A stretch of 64,000 nt of DNA from Ecdyonurus torrentis (taxonomy: Eukaryota; Arthropoda; Insecta; Ephemeroptera; Heptageniidae). The notes below the pieces were generated by a model, which had not been told where the DNA came from, made no database searches, and saw nothing but the letters and a program-made list of their open reading frames with translations. The stretch covers positions 24,708,315 to 24,772,314 of the forward strand of contig OX439127.1 in the NCBI GenBank assembly GCA_949318235.1. The letters run 5' to 3'. The translations under genes were made by a program, and so were the position numbers. Every line of letters starts with the position of its first letter. The first letter of the stretch is position 1. Below, in pieces: positions 38,782 to 47,830 of this stretch.

Positions 38782-41700
38782 TTTTTTAACTGCATTTTAA
38801 GATAAAAATTAATAAGTTTAAAAAAATATTTAGAAAATAGTTTGTAGAAATTAGAGCACGTTGAATTGAAAATTAATAAAACGCGAAAATTCTCTAATTT
38901 AAATAGTAAATTGGGACTAGGGATCAAATATTCTAGCTTGAGCTAGTTAAAAAGTAGACGTTAAAGAGATGGAGGTATAGTGTCAAAATAAAATACAATG
39001 TGCCTAGCATCTCACGTTCTCACACTACGTCAAAGACACAACATTATAAAACAGCATCAGACTTACTCTTTGCCTTAGACCGGTTTCGTCCTTTACCTAG
39101 GACTCATCAGTAAGGCTCGGCAGAGAGCTCTGTACAGCTAGAGATGGCTCACACCACATCTGCTAACTGACTGAGCTGAGGAAGCAAGTGGCAGTCGCGT
39201 TTTTATACGCGATGCCCCCGCAGCTGCACGCGCTGATTGGTTAAAATCGCGCGCGCAAACTCGGCTTGCTGTTTAAAACCTCTCATCCTCACACTGTAAT
39301 ATAAAATCGTGTCTAAGAGGGGTGTAAGACAGGCAGCCAGCAAGCAATATGTGTCCTCCCTCACTTCCCAGAGTTCCCCAACTCTAGAAAGATCGCGAGA
39401 GCACTACGCCTACCGACTGCACAGTATCGTGATTCACGCTAGTTACATCGCTTTATATGTTGACACTGGGGTAGGAAAAGCAAAAAGATGATAGAGTAGG
39501 AGAGATAGAATAAATATTATGCGCTTTGGCATATAGTTTAATTAATTTAGTACGTGCTCTTATTGACGTTGACAAGTAAAAGGGCTGAATAAAATAAAAA
39601 TGAAAGAATATTATTTACAAAAGCTTAAATTTTTTGCTTTTCCTACCCCAGTGTCAACATATAAAGCGATGTAACTAGCGTGAATCACGATACTGTGCAG
39701 TCGGTAGGCGTAGTGCTCTCGCGATCTTTCTAGAGTTGGGGAACTCTGGGAAGTGAGGGAGGACACTATTGCTTGCTGGCTGCCTGTCTTACACCCCTCT
39801 TAGACACGATTTTATATTACAGTGTGAGGATGAGAGGTTTTAAACAGCAAGCCGAGTTTGCGCGCGTGATTTTAACCAATCAGCGCGTGCAGCTGCGGGG
39901 GCATCGCGTATAAAAACGCGACTGCCACTTGCTTCCTCAGCTCAGTCAGTTAGCAGATGTGGTGTGAGCCATCTCTAGCTGTACAGAGCTCTCTGCCGAG
40001 CCTTACTGATGAGTCCTAGGTAAAGGACGAAACCGGTCTAAGGCAAAGAGTAAGTCTGATGCTGTTTTATAATGTTGTGTCTTTGACGTAGTGTGAGAAC
40101 ATGAGATGCTAGGCACATTGTATTTTATTTTGACACTATACCTCCATCCCTTTAACGTCTACTTTTTAACTAGCTCAAGCTAGAATATTTGATCCCTAGT
40201 CCCAATTTACTATTTAAATTAGAGAATTTTCGCGTTTTATTAATTTTCAATTCAACGTGCTCTAATCTCTACCAACTATTTTCTAAATATTTTTTTAAAC
40301 TTATTAATACTAACCGCGATGGTTTTTTCCTAATACACATTTTAAGATAAAAATGTATAATTAAAGTACTCTGAAATAATATATACCTTTTTATTATTGA
40401 TTTTCATATTTAATATACATTTAAAAATTTCTCTAATTAGCAGCATTGAGCTTGCAATTTTGCATCCCCCTTATTGTTGTATCTATTTTAATTAAAGATT
40501 TCCGTGTCATATAATTTTCAATATAACGTGCTTCAATTATTAATCTATTACTTTTCTGTGATTTGCATATTAAACCGAAATGGTTTCTTTCTTATAATTA
40601 TATTATTTAATATACATTTGTTATGTAATACTGAGCTTCCTCCTAATTCTCCCAGTAGTTGTGACAGGTAGGTGCACTAATTGCATCCATGGATGACAAA
40701 AAGAAAGGTATCATGCAATGATGTAAGCAAATTAATTAGAAATCAAATATTTAATCATGCAAAATTATAACATTCTAGACTTCTTGCTAAGTATTTATTT
40801 TAAACAATAACAAAAAGCGTAACCTCCCATTGTATATGCTCCTGGCAGTTCTAATGTCAAGCAAAAGGTACTTTCTTAACTTGGTCAGACTATAGTACTG
40901 TATGCTAAAAAAAAAAAAGTCTAAAATTTTGTAAAAACTTTCATATAGGCTTATCATTTAGTTGTCGTGGAGGCGGAGAGCGCAGATGTTCCAAATTTGA
41001 GACGTGGGGAGACTATAGATAGTTTGGTTTTCCGCAGAACCATCGATATACTTTATATCATGAATACCTCATAGTTCTTTATTCTAGTATTATTTCATTT
41101 ATTTACTCTCTTTTTAAATTAAAGTTTGAACTTTTTAGAGGACTGGCACTGATTGGCAGGTTGTAATACCACTGTACAATTGAAATCAAGGAATATGTAT
41201 GTTAATAGAAAAATACGTTTACATTCATAATGTAAATCAAAGAGAAGAAACTAGTTTGACAATTACGGCACCGCATATGGAAAAAATAAAATTACGCAAA
41301 AATCTTAAATGAATGGAAACAAAATTGGGATATGGAATTAACTGCAATCTCTAGACTGCATTAATATTTTTTAATGCCATTTTTGTGCAGAATATTACCA
41401 ATGTTACAGGTATTACAAACAAGTCCAGTTGGAGGCATATATTTTGATATATCTACTTACAAGTATTGTTTTTAATGATTATTATATTGATCTTGTCATA
41501 ATACATGTCAGAAAGAAAAGAATACATTATTTCAAAAAATCGTGATACTTTGAATACAATAAAATGTGACATTTGAAAGTGCGTAGATCAAAACACGTAA
41601 CAAACACACATTAGATTAGCAACATGACTTATTGGTTTATTGGTAATACACCAATAAATCGGGCAGTAGAAAATACCTCATCCTTTCTCTATTTTACCAT

Positions 41701-44700
41701 CTAGAACCTAGAACTTGCAGATATAATCCCATGTTCTATTATTTGTTTCTACCCATTACAGGCATAGAACACCTTGACAAAAAAAAACTTGATTCAGTCG
41801 TTGATTCAGTCGGAGTCATTGATTTCTAATTTATTTCAATTCACGAAATGTCAGATGCGGGTTTATGATGTCACAGCTCACTGGTCCACGCTTGCAGAAA
41901 CAGGTGAGTTGTGACATCATAAACTCACATCTGCCATTTCGTGAACAAACAAAAAAATAGAAATCAATGACTCTGGCCAAATCAACATTGATATTTAGGT
42001 TTATTAGGATATTAGGCAAGTTTTTTGTTCAATTTGTTTAATCCCTTTAAAGATTTTCGAGTAACATATAATGTGCTTTAACTGTCAATCTATTTTCTTT
42101 TAAAATAAGTAAATATAATACTTGAAATTAAAATTATGCATTAATCCTGCTTCAGTTTTTGTTCTTCTGTAAACAATTAAAGTTTGTTATAATCTCTAAC
42201 ATATGTGTTGCATTTGTAATTGTTGTATGTCTAAATTGGAGGATTTTGTGTACAGGCTTGATACAGGTAGCAGTAAAATGATGGTAACTCACTCTAGGCA
42301 GTTGGATCTACAGGATGAAGGACATGCAGTTGACATTAACTATCTGGATTCTGGTAAGAAAGATTTTATTATGAAAATCATAAAAAAAAAGCAGCACTAT
42401 TTATTTAAGATATAGCACAGGAGGGCTTTTTACTTAATTTAATTTTTATGATGAAGTGGGATCACATGTATTATGCGTTTTTAATTATAGGCCTAATCTT
42501 TTTTTTTTTTTTTTTTTTTTTTATTATTATTTTTTTTTTTAAGAAAAATGTGCTCAATGCAACATATTAGTAGTAACATACATAGCAGATGCATTCCGCA
42601 CTTCTTTGAAGACCTGATCTTACAGATTAGAACCATGATACACATAAAATATAAATAAATGTATTTAATTTTGCTGCACTGCATTTTTATTTTTAATTTA
42701 ATTTTACATTTAATGTTGTTATTATCAGGTTCTCAGTCTGTTGTGGTGTATGCCACCATGTATGGCTCCATCGTAGGTTGGGATCTCCGCAGTAACAAGA
42801 CTGCATGGAAACTGGACAATGACCTCAAGCATGGTAAGTACATTATTGTCTCACGTGTCAAATAATGTAGCTACTTTGATTGTGATGATTTTTTGTATTG
42901 TTTGAAGGAGTGATCACAACATTCTGTGTGGACTCAAGACAAAGCTTCTTGACTCTAGGAACAAGTAGTGGCTACCATATTTGTTGGGATCTCAGATTCC
43001 AGTTACCAATTTCAACTATTGCACACCCTAATGGTAAGTACTATTTTATTTTAGTACTGGTATCTTTCTGTAAATTTAAGAGATATTAAGGAATAAAGTA
43101 TTACGGTAAGGTATGATAGATTTAAAAGAAAAGGTTAGGAGAAACTAGCAAGGGTCTTACTGTATTGAAGAGAGTCCCATAGCTTGGGGAAAAATCTTGC
43201 TTGCACAGAGATAAATTAGCGCATATGTAAATTTAGTTTTTATTTATTTATTGTATCAATGTAGTTTAGAAATTATTTTATAGCATAATTTTACTTGGCA
43301 TCGTAAATTTTCATTTTAATAATTTGAAATGTTCATTGATATTTTGATGTATGAGAAACTGTGGAAAGCAATGTGGTTTTATGACATAGGTGCTCGTGTA
43401 CGTCGTCTGGTACGTCACCCCTCAGAACAATCATGGGTGCTCTCTGCCGTGCAGGGCAACAATGAGATCTCAATGTGGAATTTGGAAACTGGATTCAGGC
43501 AGGTGGTTCTCTGGGCAAGCCCTACACCACCTCTCTCACAAACTCAGGTTAGTAGTTTTTCTCTTTATCGTTTTGTAAACTTTTGTATTCATTTAGGTCT
43601 GTTTCAGCTTCAAATAATTCAATGCTATTGGTTTTAGGTAATATATTAATATTATATAATTGGTAAATAAAGATGAGATAGGAAACGTATAGAAATTTTG
43701 GAGAAAGGGAAGTTTAGCTTTTTACCAATCATATATCTCAGTTGATTTTTTCCTTAATTAATACAAAATATTTGTTTTATTTATCATTTTAAAGACAGTA
43801 ATAGTTGAGAATTGTTATGAGTACACGCACATACATACTGCTCATAAAATATAAAATTAAAATAGTTACGTGATTTAGCATTGTTTATCTTTTTCCCTGT
43901 GAAATTTCCAGAAATGTGATGGTGTTTAGCTTACAAATGTAATATGCATAAAGAAAGTGTAAGTATAACCTTGAGTGTGGGTTATGGCCAAGGCTAAGAC
44001 ATGTGGCTGTGTGCCAGCAGACGTTGCTCACTCAACAGTCAAGCACCTCGTTCGTTACACCCCCTCCAGCCCCAGACTCACCTATTTATGTCAACCTCCC
44101 AACATTTATTTATTCCACCAAATACAATTATACTCATAAAATATATAGACAAGATATGTATAAGAAAATAGTAACATAAAAGTACAATAGAAATAAATAA
44201 ATAGATAGTGGAAATAATGCAATCAAAGCATTAGTAAATACCACTAACGCACGGTGTAGGTAGCTTGCATTATATTTAAATTATTTGTATTATATTTAAT
44301 TTGTACTGTCTTTAATGCAAAGTTAATTTCCTTTCAGTCATTTTTATAATTGGCAATATAATATCCTATATATTATAATTATTAATTTTTGTTTTAATTG
44401 ATACTATAATTTAGCAAGTTTAAGATTGTCATATTAAACTGGGAGTTTTGTGATGTCACAAAGGATCCAGAGAACAGCTAACTAACAAAATCAAAGCGTT
44501 TTAATTTCATATAAAATTGTCTGTAACAATGTCACAATACTAAAAAAAACAAAAAAAAAAAAAAAAACTTTACAAAATAGATAGTTTACACTATTTTGCA
44601 ATGTGTGTTACAGGTCTCCCCTGTGAGTGTATGTGGTATGAGTACTGGCTTGGCTGATCGTGGAAGTCCCTTCCTACTTGCTGGTGGCACTGATATGAGA

Positions 44701-45188
44701 GTACGTTTCTGGGACCTTGACTCACCAGCTGATTCCTATATAGCTGTACCTGCTGCTAATGACCCATTAGCACCAAGCTCAATGCTATACAAGTAAGTAT
44801 AAACAATGGATAATTTTATATAGTTTTATAAAATTTCATTTTTAATTGAAGTTTTAGTACATATTTTCATTCACAATATTACATCATGATGAAAATTGTT
44901 ACTCTCAGGTCTCGACTTGTTGATGGTACCAATGTGGTACAGGAAGTATGCTTGAAGCATGTGAAACGTAATCGAGCAGCTATGCATGCTGAACAAAGAG
45001 CCAGTGTACCGACAAGTGCCGGTGCAGCATCAACAGGCTCTGGGGTAGATGCTGATTCCCCTCGTGCAGGCCCTGAGCAACCTGCTACTGGACACCACGA
45101 CTGGATCAGTGAAGTGGCAATGTGTCAAGCAGCACAATGTTTCATGGTAACTGGTGCTAGAGATGGTGTCATTAAAGTGTGGAAATAA
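17034..45188 (+). CDS. PIK3R4: VPS15 / PI3-kinase regulatory subunit 4
   Basis: Vps15 is the membrane-anchored regulatory subunit of the Vps34 PI3-kinase complexes in autophagy and endosomal sorting. The 28 coding exons total 4140 nt (1379 residues; human about 1358): 17034-17125, 17190-17370, 19262-19411, 19912-20084, 20265-20369, 20645-20771, 20855-21027, 21731-21871, 22033-22138, 22205-22345, 22587-22663, 22759-22964, 23264-23412, 23496-23648, 24517-24636, 25068-25241, 35796-35945, 36074-36165, 36478-36609, 36680-36807, 37191-37398, 37978-38193, 42256-42353, 42729-42833, 42908-43033, 43390-43547, 44614-44792, 44909-45188. MGNQL supplies the myristoylation glycine. The kinase fold has K53, HGDIKLEN at 144-151 instead of HRD, and DFA at 164-166 instead of DFG, as in the family. 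HEAT repeats follow (about 400-800), then C-terminal WD40 repeats (from about 985; WDLR, WDLD), ending VWK. All phases join. Intron 21 is GC-AG; intron 16 is 10.6 kb of transposons. Confidence 0.96.
17483..18905. mobile_element. Long form of MITE family B, in VPS15 intron 2
   Basis: The outer arms match the 166-bp element at 4435-4600 (ATTGACT, GAGGCCGACTATAAGCGATTT on the left and the complement on the right), here about 1.4 kb apart. The interior holds a family E MITE at 17879-18061 and otherwise non-coding sequence. No transposase frame is visible, so it is non-autonomous or decayed. Confidence 0.65.
17879..18061. repeat. MITE, family E, copy 2
   Basis: A 183-bp foldback with TACAGTCAAC and GTTGACTGTA ends, closely matching copy 1 at 12521-12700. 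It lies inside the long family B element. Confidence 0.8.
19080..19150. repeat. Poly-A tract
   Basis: An uninterrupted run of about 40 A at 19110-19148 in VPS15 intron 2. A poly-T run at 18938-18965 lies nearby in the same intron. Confidence 0.9.
19444..19729. repeat. MITE, family E, copy 3 (internally duplicated)
   Basis: Starts TACAGTCAACTGGGGTGAC and reaches a first GTTGACTTA end near 19598. A second right half then follows (TAGAGATAATTGGGTGTTCA to about 19729). It is more diverged than copies 1 and 2 and lies in VPS15 intron 3. Confidence 0.65.
21190..21479. repeat. Long-arm foldback in VPS15 intron 7
   Basis: Ends TAGGTG and CACCTA. The arms, about 95 bp each, pair through GCATGCTAGGCC with GGCCTGGCATGC and through TTGCATT with AATGCAA. 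About 75% of the arm bases pair, so it is an old insertion. Confidence 0.6.
23022..23165. repeat. Foldback repeat in VPS15 intron 12
   Basis: AAAATTGGAGAATATGAGATAG pairs with CTACTATTCCCCAATTTTT. The trailing AATCTGTGTTTC and ATCAAATCTTTTT match the ends of the repeats near 3300 and 24330. Confidence 0.5.
24150..24372. repeat. Repeat remnant in VPS15 intron 14
   Basis: Contains a short inverted pair around CCGCTCAAAT and ATTTGAGCGG, then a fragment of the CCCCAATTTTTCCTAATCTA family also found near 3300 and 23124. Confidence 0.4.
25477..25690 (-). repeat. Half copy of the element nested in the hAT MITE
   Basis: Starting at GGTTAACCTCAG, this segment is the inverted counterpart of about 26400-26648, with many short exact blocks such as TTTCTCACAATTAATTTTTAA. 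It lies in VPS15 intron 16 upstream of the nested stack. Confidence 0.6.
26054..26808. mobile_element. Non-autonomous hAT-like element
   Basis: The 14-bp terminal inverted repeat CAGGGACCGGAACC is perfect at both ends. An exact 8-bp duplication GCTTTTAG flanks it (26046-26053 and 26809-26816), the hallmark of hAT. Subterminal AACCGGTTCTTAAGAACC-type repeats may be transposase-binding sites. The interior holds a further repeat with TTAACCTCAG ends (about 26117-26650), which contains two tandem units of about 172 bp marked by AAAATTGGTTCGACAACTTT. No ORF is present. Confidence 0.85.
26977..27198. repeat. MITE with 9-bp target duplication
   Basis: Ends CACAGTATATTATACAGTAG and the complement; arms of about 85 bp pair almost perfectly. 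GGTGTATAT flanks both ends, at 26968-26976 and 27199-27207. A 9-bp duplication is most typical of Mutator-like elements, but the ends alone cannot decide the superfamily. Confidence 0.8.
27213..28739. mobile_element. Foldback-like element with 33-bp repeat arms
   Basis: Inverted arms of about 205 bp (27213-27417 and 28527-28739) bound a 1.1-kb AT-rich, non-coding core. Each arm is a tandem array of a 33-bp unit with consensus ACATATG, five or six variable bases, then TCCGCG; five units are visible per arm. The open frames across the arms are only translations of this array, with AE--YV recurring every 11 residues. The arms are far richer in GC than the surroundings. The design resembles Drosophila FB elements. 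Confidence 0.8.
30358..30930 (-). other. Possible coding exons of an unidentified gene
   Basis: Read on the minus strand, 30724-30930 is an open, normally composed segment. It starts after a TAG acceptor and ends at a GTAATC donor. It encodes about 68 acidic, Ser/Thr-rich residues ([21 protein letters not shown]) running into a helical stretch ([23 protein letters not shown]). A second segment, 30358-30461, follows a TTGTTCACAG acceptor and closes with a stop after 33 codons in the matching phase. I see no start codon, no upstream exon and no recognisable domain. It could be the end of a transposon-encoded protein or of a gene nested in VPS15 intron 16. Confidence 0.35.
31281..31347 (-). ncRNA. 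Hammerhead-like motif, PLE1 left arm
   Basis: Mirror of the motif at 35327-35393, differing by two bases (both within the long stem II region). Confidence 0.4.
31579..33266 (-). CDS. PLE reverse transcriptase + GIY-YIG, left copy
   Basis: The mirror image of the ORF at 33404-35095, encoding the same 508 residues from its first methionine (33105). The order of parts is the Penelope RT palm followed by a GIY-YIG endonuclease. The N-terminal part of the normal PLE protein is missing, and the frame enters from the palindrome centre without a start, so expression is doubtful. Confidence 0.9.
33404..35095 (+). CDS. PLE reverse transcriptase + GIY-YIG, right copy
   Basis: Penelope-like elements copy RNA with an RT of telomerase affinity and nick DNA with a GIY-YIG nuclease. 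The in-frame segment before the first Met (33569) already reads as RT ([18 protein letters not shown]). In numbering from that Met: RT motif [11 protein letters not shown] at 36-45, motif [13 protein letters not shown] at 99-110, motif C FIDD at 134-137, and a Cys-rich linker (CDTC 361-364). The nuclease starts near 396 (VIYML) with YIG at 420-422, R429, R431 and H435, and a likely catalytic E453. All catalytic residues named here are intact. The protein lacks its N-terminus, cut at the junction near 33404. It ends at a TAA just before a pyrimidine-rich 3' region. Confidence 0.93.
   Translation, partial: NQREITLLTPSDPRTSRFYLLPKIHKEGNPGRPIISSYGSPTERISALVDHYLQPMVKSLPAYIKDTNHFLEEIKNKIPQPFPSDWLLVTIDVTSLYTNINHTMGLEAIEHYLKSRPQPHIPTTHFLMTLAQFILNKNNFHFMNQHYEQKRGTAMGTRMAPSYANLTMGLLESRFIEKQQFKPHLWVRFIDDIFMVWPHGHSRLQIFLQELNKFSALKFTHSTSESEAIFLDVEIKILQGKLNTSIHLKPTNHLQYLHYTSCHPPRTIRSIPYSLACRGNRIPNNTDSTTAYLNTIKKAFINRGYPQSLVHKQIKRAAHNTNPKPKPPPSLPFVTTYIPGVDREARLMLSMAHPILASAAETSQLLPKIPTVALRQAPNIRALLSHTDPTPKPKPPRSGSFPCKHSQTTTKRGRQCDTCNIHPPCTTFTSPSTNITYPIRGHNTCTTENVIYMLECKCPITNPLTGREEKCSAFYIGLTSQTLRGRMNGHRQSVSDRENNMIDKPVAEHAASHNKKFNDCFTVKIIKHIPGPANNAVLRQWELAYQYTLQSRKAVGRPGLNLR
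35327..35393 (+). ncRNA. Hammerhead-like motif, PLE1 right arm
   Basis: CTGATGA at 35333-35339, then a long stem II (GGCA with TGCC enclosing CTCCA with TGGAG), then GAAA at 35380-35383 and ATATT where PLE hammerheads have ACGTC. It lies 240 bases after the RT stop. Stem I pairs poorly (GGA with TCC only), so this is either a variant or a decaying ribozyme. Confidence 0.42.
36940..37040. repeat. Dispersed repeat in VPS15 intron 20
   Basis: ATCCTTTCTCTATTT, then AGCTTGCAT and ATTACTTTGTTTCTA, shared in the same order with about 41670-41760 in intron 22. Family unknown. Confidence 0.4.
37704..37800. repeat. (TC)n followed by (TTC)n microsatellite
   Basis: About 66 bp of CT dinucleotide, then about ten TTC units, in VPS15 intron 21 between the GC donor and its acceptor. 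Confidence 0.95.
39072..39116 (-). ncRNA. Hammerhead ribozyme, PLE2 left arm
   Basis: Identical in sequence to the right-arm ribozyme at 40000-40044, on the opposite strand. Core, stem I and stem II are all intact. Confidence 0.85.
39201..39207 (-). promoter_or_regulatory. TATA box, PLE2 left arm
   Basis: TATAAAA on the minus strand, the mirror of the right-arm TATA box, reading outward toward the left-arm hammerhead. Confidence 0.5.
39909..39941 (+). promoter_or_regulatory. TATA box and initiator, PLE2 right arm
   Basis: TATAAAAA begins at 39909. A TCAG initiator has its A at 39939, 30 bases on, with TCAGT repeats just after. The spacing is that of a core Pol II promoter. A transcript from here would reach the hammerhead after about 60 nt. 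Confidence 0.55.
40000..40044 (+). ncRNA. Hammerhead ribozyme (type I), PLE2 right arm
   Basis: Self-cleaving RNA motif of 45 nt. Stem I is GCCTTA with TAAGGC (6 bp, perfect), the core is CTGATGA, stem II is GTCC with GGAC around an 8-nt loop, then GAAA, a minimal ACC/GGT stem III without a loop, and the cleavage triplet GTC ending at 40038. Such tiny stem III hammerheads are known from Penelope-like elements and may need to act as dimers. Confidence 0.88.
40486..40615. repeat. Decayed PLE terminus beside PLE2
   Basis: AATTTTCAATATAACGTGCT resembles the outer arm of PLE2, and it ends with AAACCGAAATGGTTTCTTTC, a diverged version of the PLE tail hairpin. It appears to be an older insertion. 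Confidence 0.5.
41761..42050. repeat. MITE, family D, copy 2
   Basis: Matches 12050-12364 along its length (GGCATAGAACACCTTGA, GAGTCATTGATTTCTAATTT, TCACAGCTCACTGG). It is more diverged; the CRE motifs of copy 1 read TGATGTCA here. It lies in VPS15 intron 22. Confidence 0.75.
43085..43225 (-). repeat. PLE4: solo PLE end in VPS15 intron 25
   Basis: Corresponds to the outer left end of PLE1 (31140-31275): TTAAGGAATAAAG tail, then AGCAAGGGTCTTAC, GAAGAGAGTCCCATAG and ATCTTGCTTGCACAGA. It stops before the hammerhead region. Confidence 0.7.
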
Positions 45189-47440
45189 AACTAGTTAGCT
45201 CTCCAGTCAAATAATGTGTTATGTAGTGTTTGGAGCTAACATAGATATCCAAACAAGTCATTTAGTTAGTAGTTTCTAAATTCTAAATATAGATTTAAAT
45301 CACAATTACCTGTATATAAATATCAAGCATTCATTTGAACTATTATTATGTAAATATTATTTATTATGTTTGATAGTTTTAAAAAATATGCATAAATATA
45401 TTTAAAAGTATGATGCAAACAACACTTTTAAGCAGTAAAGGCGAAATGATAATTATATTATTATTATTTTTAGTTAATTAGTTTATTAATTAATGTAATA
45501 CTATAGAATGGAATTAGACTGAATTTCTTTTGTTATGTCTACCTAAATACCAAACAAATAATCACTTACTATACTAAAGTAAAATCAAGTAATATGTGTC
45601 TAGTTATTATGCATTATATTTTATATTAAAAATTATTTTATTCCATAGAATTAAAATTTACTGTTGTGTCTTTTATTAATGAACTTAAGCTTTTTTTTAG
45701 TTATTGCAAATAAATGTTGCCGTATTTTCCTAATATTAAGAGAATAAGTTACATACTTTTACTTCTTAACGACAATAGCATCAATTTTATTGCTTCTTTT
45801 GTAAATTTTCCTACAGTATTTAGGAGCAATACTGTTAGGAAAATATATGTACTTATTAAGTAGTATAATGAGTAAACAAAATATACTAGTAAGGAACCTT
45901 CAAGAACAAATTAAAAAGTGACAAATTATTGTAACATTTCTTTCCTATATAGCATTTCCTTATTGATGCTTTTTTTTTTTCTTAACACCAGTCATCTTGT
46001 ATACCAATATGTTCATGTGACCATGAATATTTAACCCAACTAAAAGGTAAATGTCAAATCTTCAGGAAGAAGAAATTGCTTCAAATATTTATATTTCTCT
46101 TCCTCCTAAAATATATGTATAAGCTAATCAATGCATACAAATTATTAATTTTTAGTGTTGAAGTGCAGAAAATATTTGTAATATAAAAAAATATATATAT
46201 ATTATTTTTGATAAATGTAAACAAATTAATTTAATGAAAGTATTATTAATGGAAAAAAAAATTATGAATTTAATTTTCAATTTAAACTAATTGAGTTACT
46301 TAATATTATTGTTTTATTACACGTAATAAATATAATGTGTGTGCAATAAGCTTAAATAACCGTGCAGAGTAACTTTTGGTGATAAACCATATTTCTAGTA
46401 ATTCACTTTATTATTATACATTAATTTCAAATTAAGAATATTTAGGGTCCAAATGTATAAAATTATGTATTAATGTAAAAATATGTTATTTAGTAAATCC
46501 CATTAAATTTTTTGAAAAAATGCAAACTTTTTATTTGAAACATCCTAAGTGTAGTAGTATTATATAGTAAATGATCAGCATGTATACAAAATTAAAATAT
46601 TTTATTTTATGGCACTAAATACAGCAAAATAGTAATGGTAAAAAAATAAACATAAACATTTTTTTTTTCTTACATTTACAAAATTGATATAAAAAAATCA
46701 TGAGAGCATAACATGTCATCTATTAGGAAGTCTTGCAGTTTTTTTTAATCAATTTGGCACATTTGTTACAAAAATAATATTAATTATTACAGAATTAATA
46801 TTTTGTTCGCAAAATAATTTATTTGTATTTCAAAATTATAAAATACTACAAATGCGTTATCATTATACAGGTTAAAATAAAAAGTTATTATCACCTCGCA
46901 TTTTCACTTTAAAACAAAGCATCATTGTCATGCTGTGCGTTTTAATTACCACATCTTTTTAATAAATTTTAATTTTTAACAATTTCACTTTCTTTATATT
47001 TTATTATTTTTACAATATAAAAAAATTGACTATATAAATGATTTAATAAAAGTTTTGAAAGTTTTTAGGAAGTTTAATAGATAAAAAAAAGTACTATTTT
47101 TTTAAAAGATGATATCCATGAAATAAGAAATTATTTTTGTTTTAAAATTTTAAAGTGTTTTTTCTTTACTTTCACTTGACAAAATCGGGCAGACGTAATG
47201 TCTTACATTCGGCCACTGAACGCAATATAATCACTTAGATAACCTTGTTAATGACCTCGATCTTTTCCAGTCATTAGGAATGAATCTTCAAGAGGCAGGA
47301 GCAGGCGCGCGCTAACAAATTCAAAATAATGAATCACTCTCGCAGCCGAACAGAAACATGTAAACAAATTACTTATATACAAAACACTCACTCACACACA
47401 CATATATTAATTTAATAAGGATTTAATTAAATATTAAATA
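45189..47440. other. VPS15 3' region and AT-rich spacer
   Basis: No exon-like sequence is visible. A GC-richer stretch at 47165-47360 may be the 3' UTR of the minus-strand gene that follows. Confidence 0.4.
45709..45714 (+). terminator. Candidate poly(A) signal of VPS15
   Basis: AATAAA 520 bases after the stop codon, followed by TTGCCGT and TTTT. No canonical hexamer was seen earlier in the 3' region. Position-based only. Confidence 0.35.
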
Positions 47441-47451
47441 AATGTTACTGT

Positions 47452-47745
47452 TCAATTATATGGACACAAATTGGCTGCTGGATAAGGTACGCGTCCTGGA
47501 AATGCATATGCATCAGCATTATGTGCACGACAAATTGAACGATATCTATCTCTTCCTGTACGTTGTCGTTGTGGTGGATTATTTGCACTTGGATAACCTG
47601 CGTAACCACCATTTCTAGATGGTTTATTTGAATTCGATTTGCCACTTAATTTAAATACATCGTAAAATGGTCCAGCTTCAACAACTGATAAATATATCAC
47701 TGATAATATACAGCAAATAATTAATGCACGTTTAATTGAAGACAT
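47452..47745 (-). CDS. Small secreted protein, family not recognised
   Basis: A complete 97-codon single-exon frame. Residues 1-24 form a clear signal peptide (charged start SSIKRA, hydrophobic ICCILSVIYLSVV, cleavage after VEA). The mature part begins GPFYDVFKLSGK, then has an Asn/Gly/Pro-rich stretch and basic sites (RQR, GRDRYR), and ends in a segment with two cysteines about 22 residues apart (SICRAHN to NLCPYN) that could form a disulfide loop around AYAFPGRVPYP. The GK after KLS and the basic sites would allow peptide processing, but I cannot assign a known hormone. It could equally be an immune or structural secreted peptide. A TATA box 86 bases upstream supports its being a real gene. 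Confidence 0.75.
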   Translation of the reverse strand: MSSIKRALIICCILSVIYLSVVEAGPFYDVFKLSGKSNSNKPSRNGGYAGYPSANNPPQRQRTGRDRYRSICRAHNADAYAFPGRVPYPAANLCPYN

Positions 47746-47830
47746 GGTTATAAAAATGATGATTGATTATAATAAGTCTTCCAGCTATGCAAGCTCTATG
47801 GTAAATCACCCAACCCTGGCCACTGGAGCC

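Larger units (their letters stand above)
38810..40337. mobile_element. PLE2: palindromic Penelope-like element with hammerheads
   Basis: Inverted arms of about 680 bp (38810-39488 and about 39629-40307) surround a 140-bp unpaired centre. A 17-bp direct repeat CATTTTAAGATAAAAAT flanks it at 38793-38809 and 40338-40354. Only the right end has the extra tail AACCGCGATGGTT, matching the left end of PLE1. There is no RT frame; each arm carries a promoter-like TATA and a hammerhead ribozyme reading outward. It lies in VPS15 intron 22. The shared tail and the ribozyme are the grounds for calling it a PLE. Confidence 0.8.

Noticed and set aside
39309..39491. 60-codon frame in the PLE2 left arm
   Set aside because: Lies in non-coding PLE arm sequence; no resemblance to RT or GIY-YIG.
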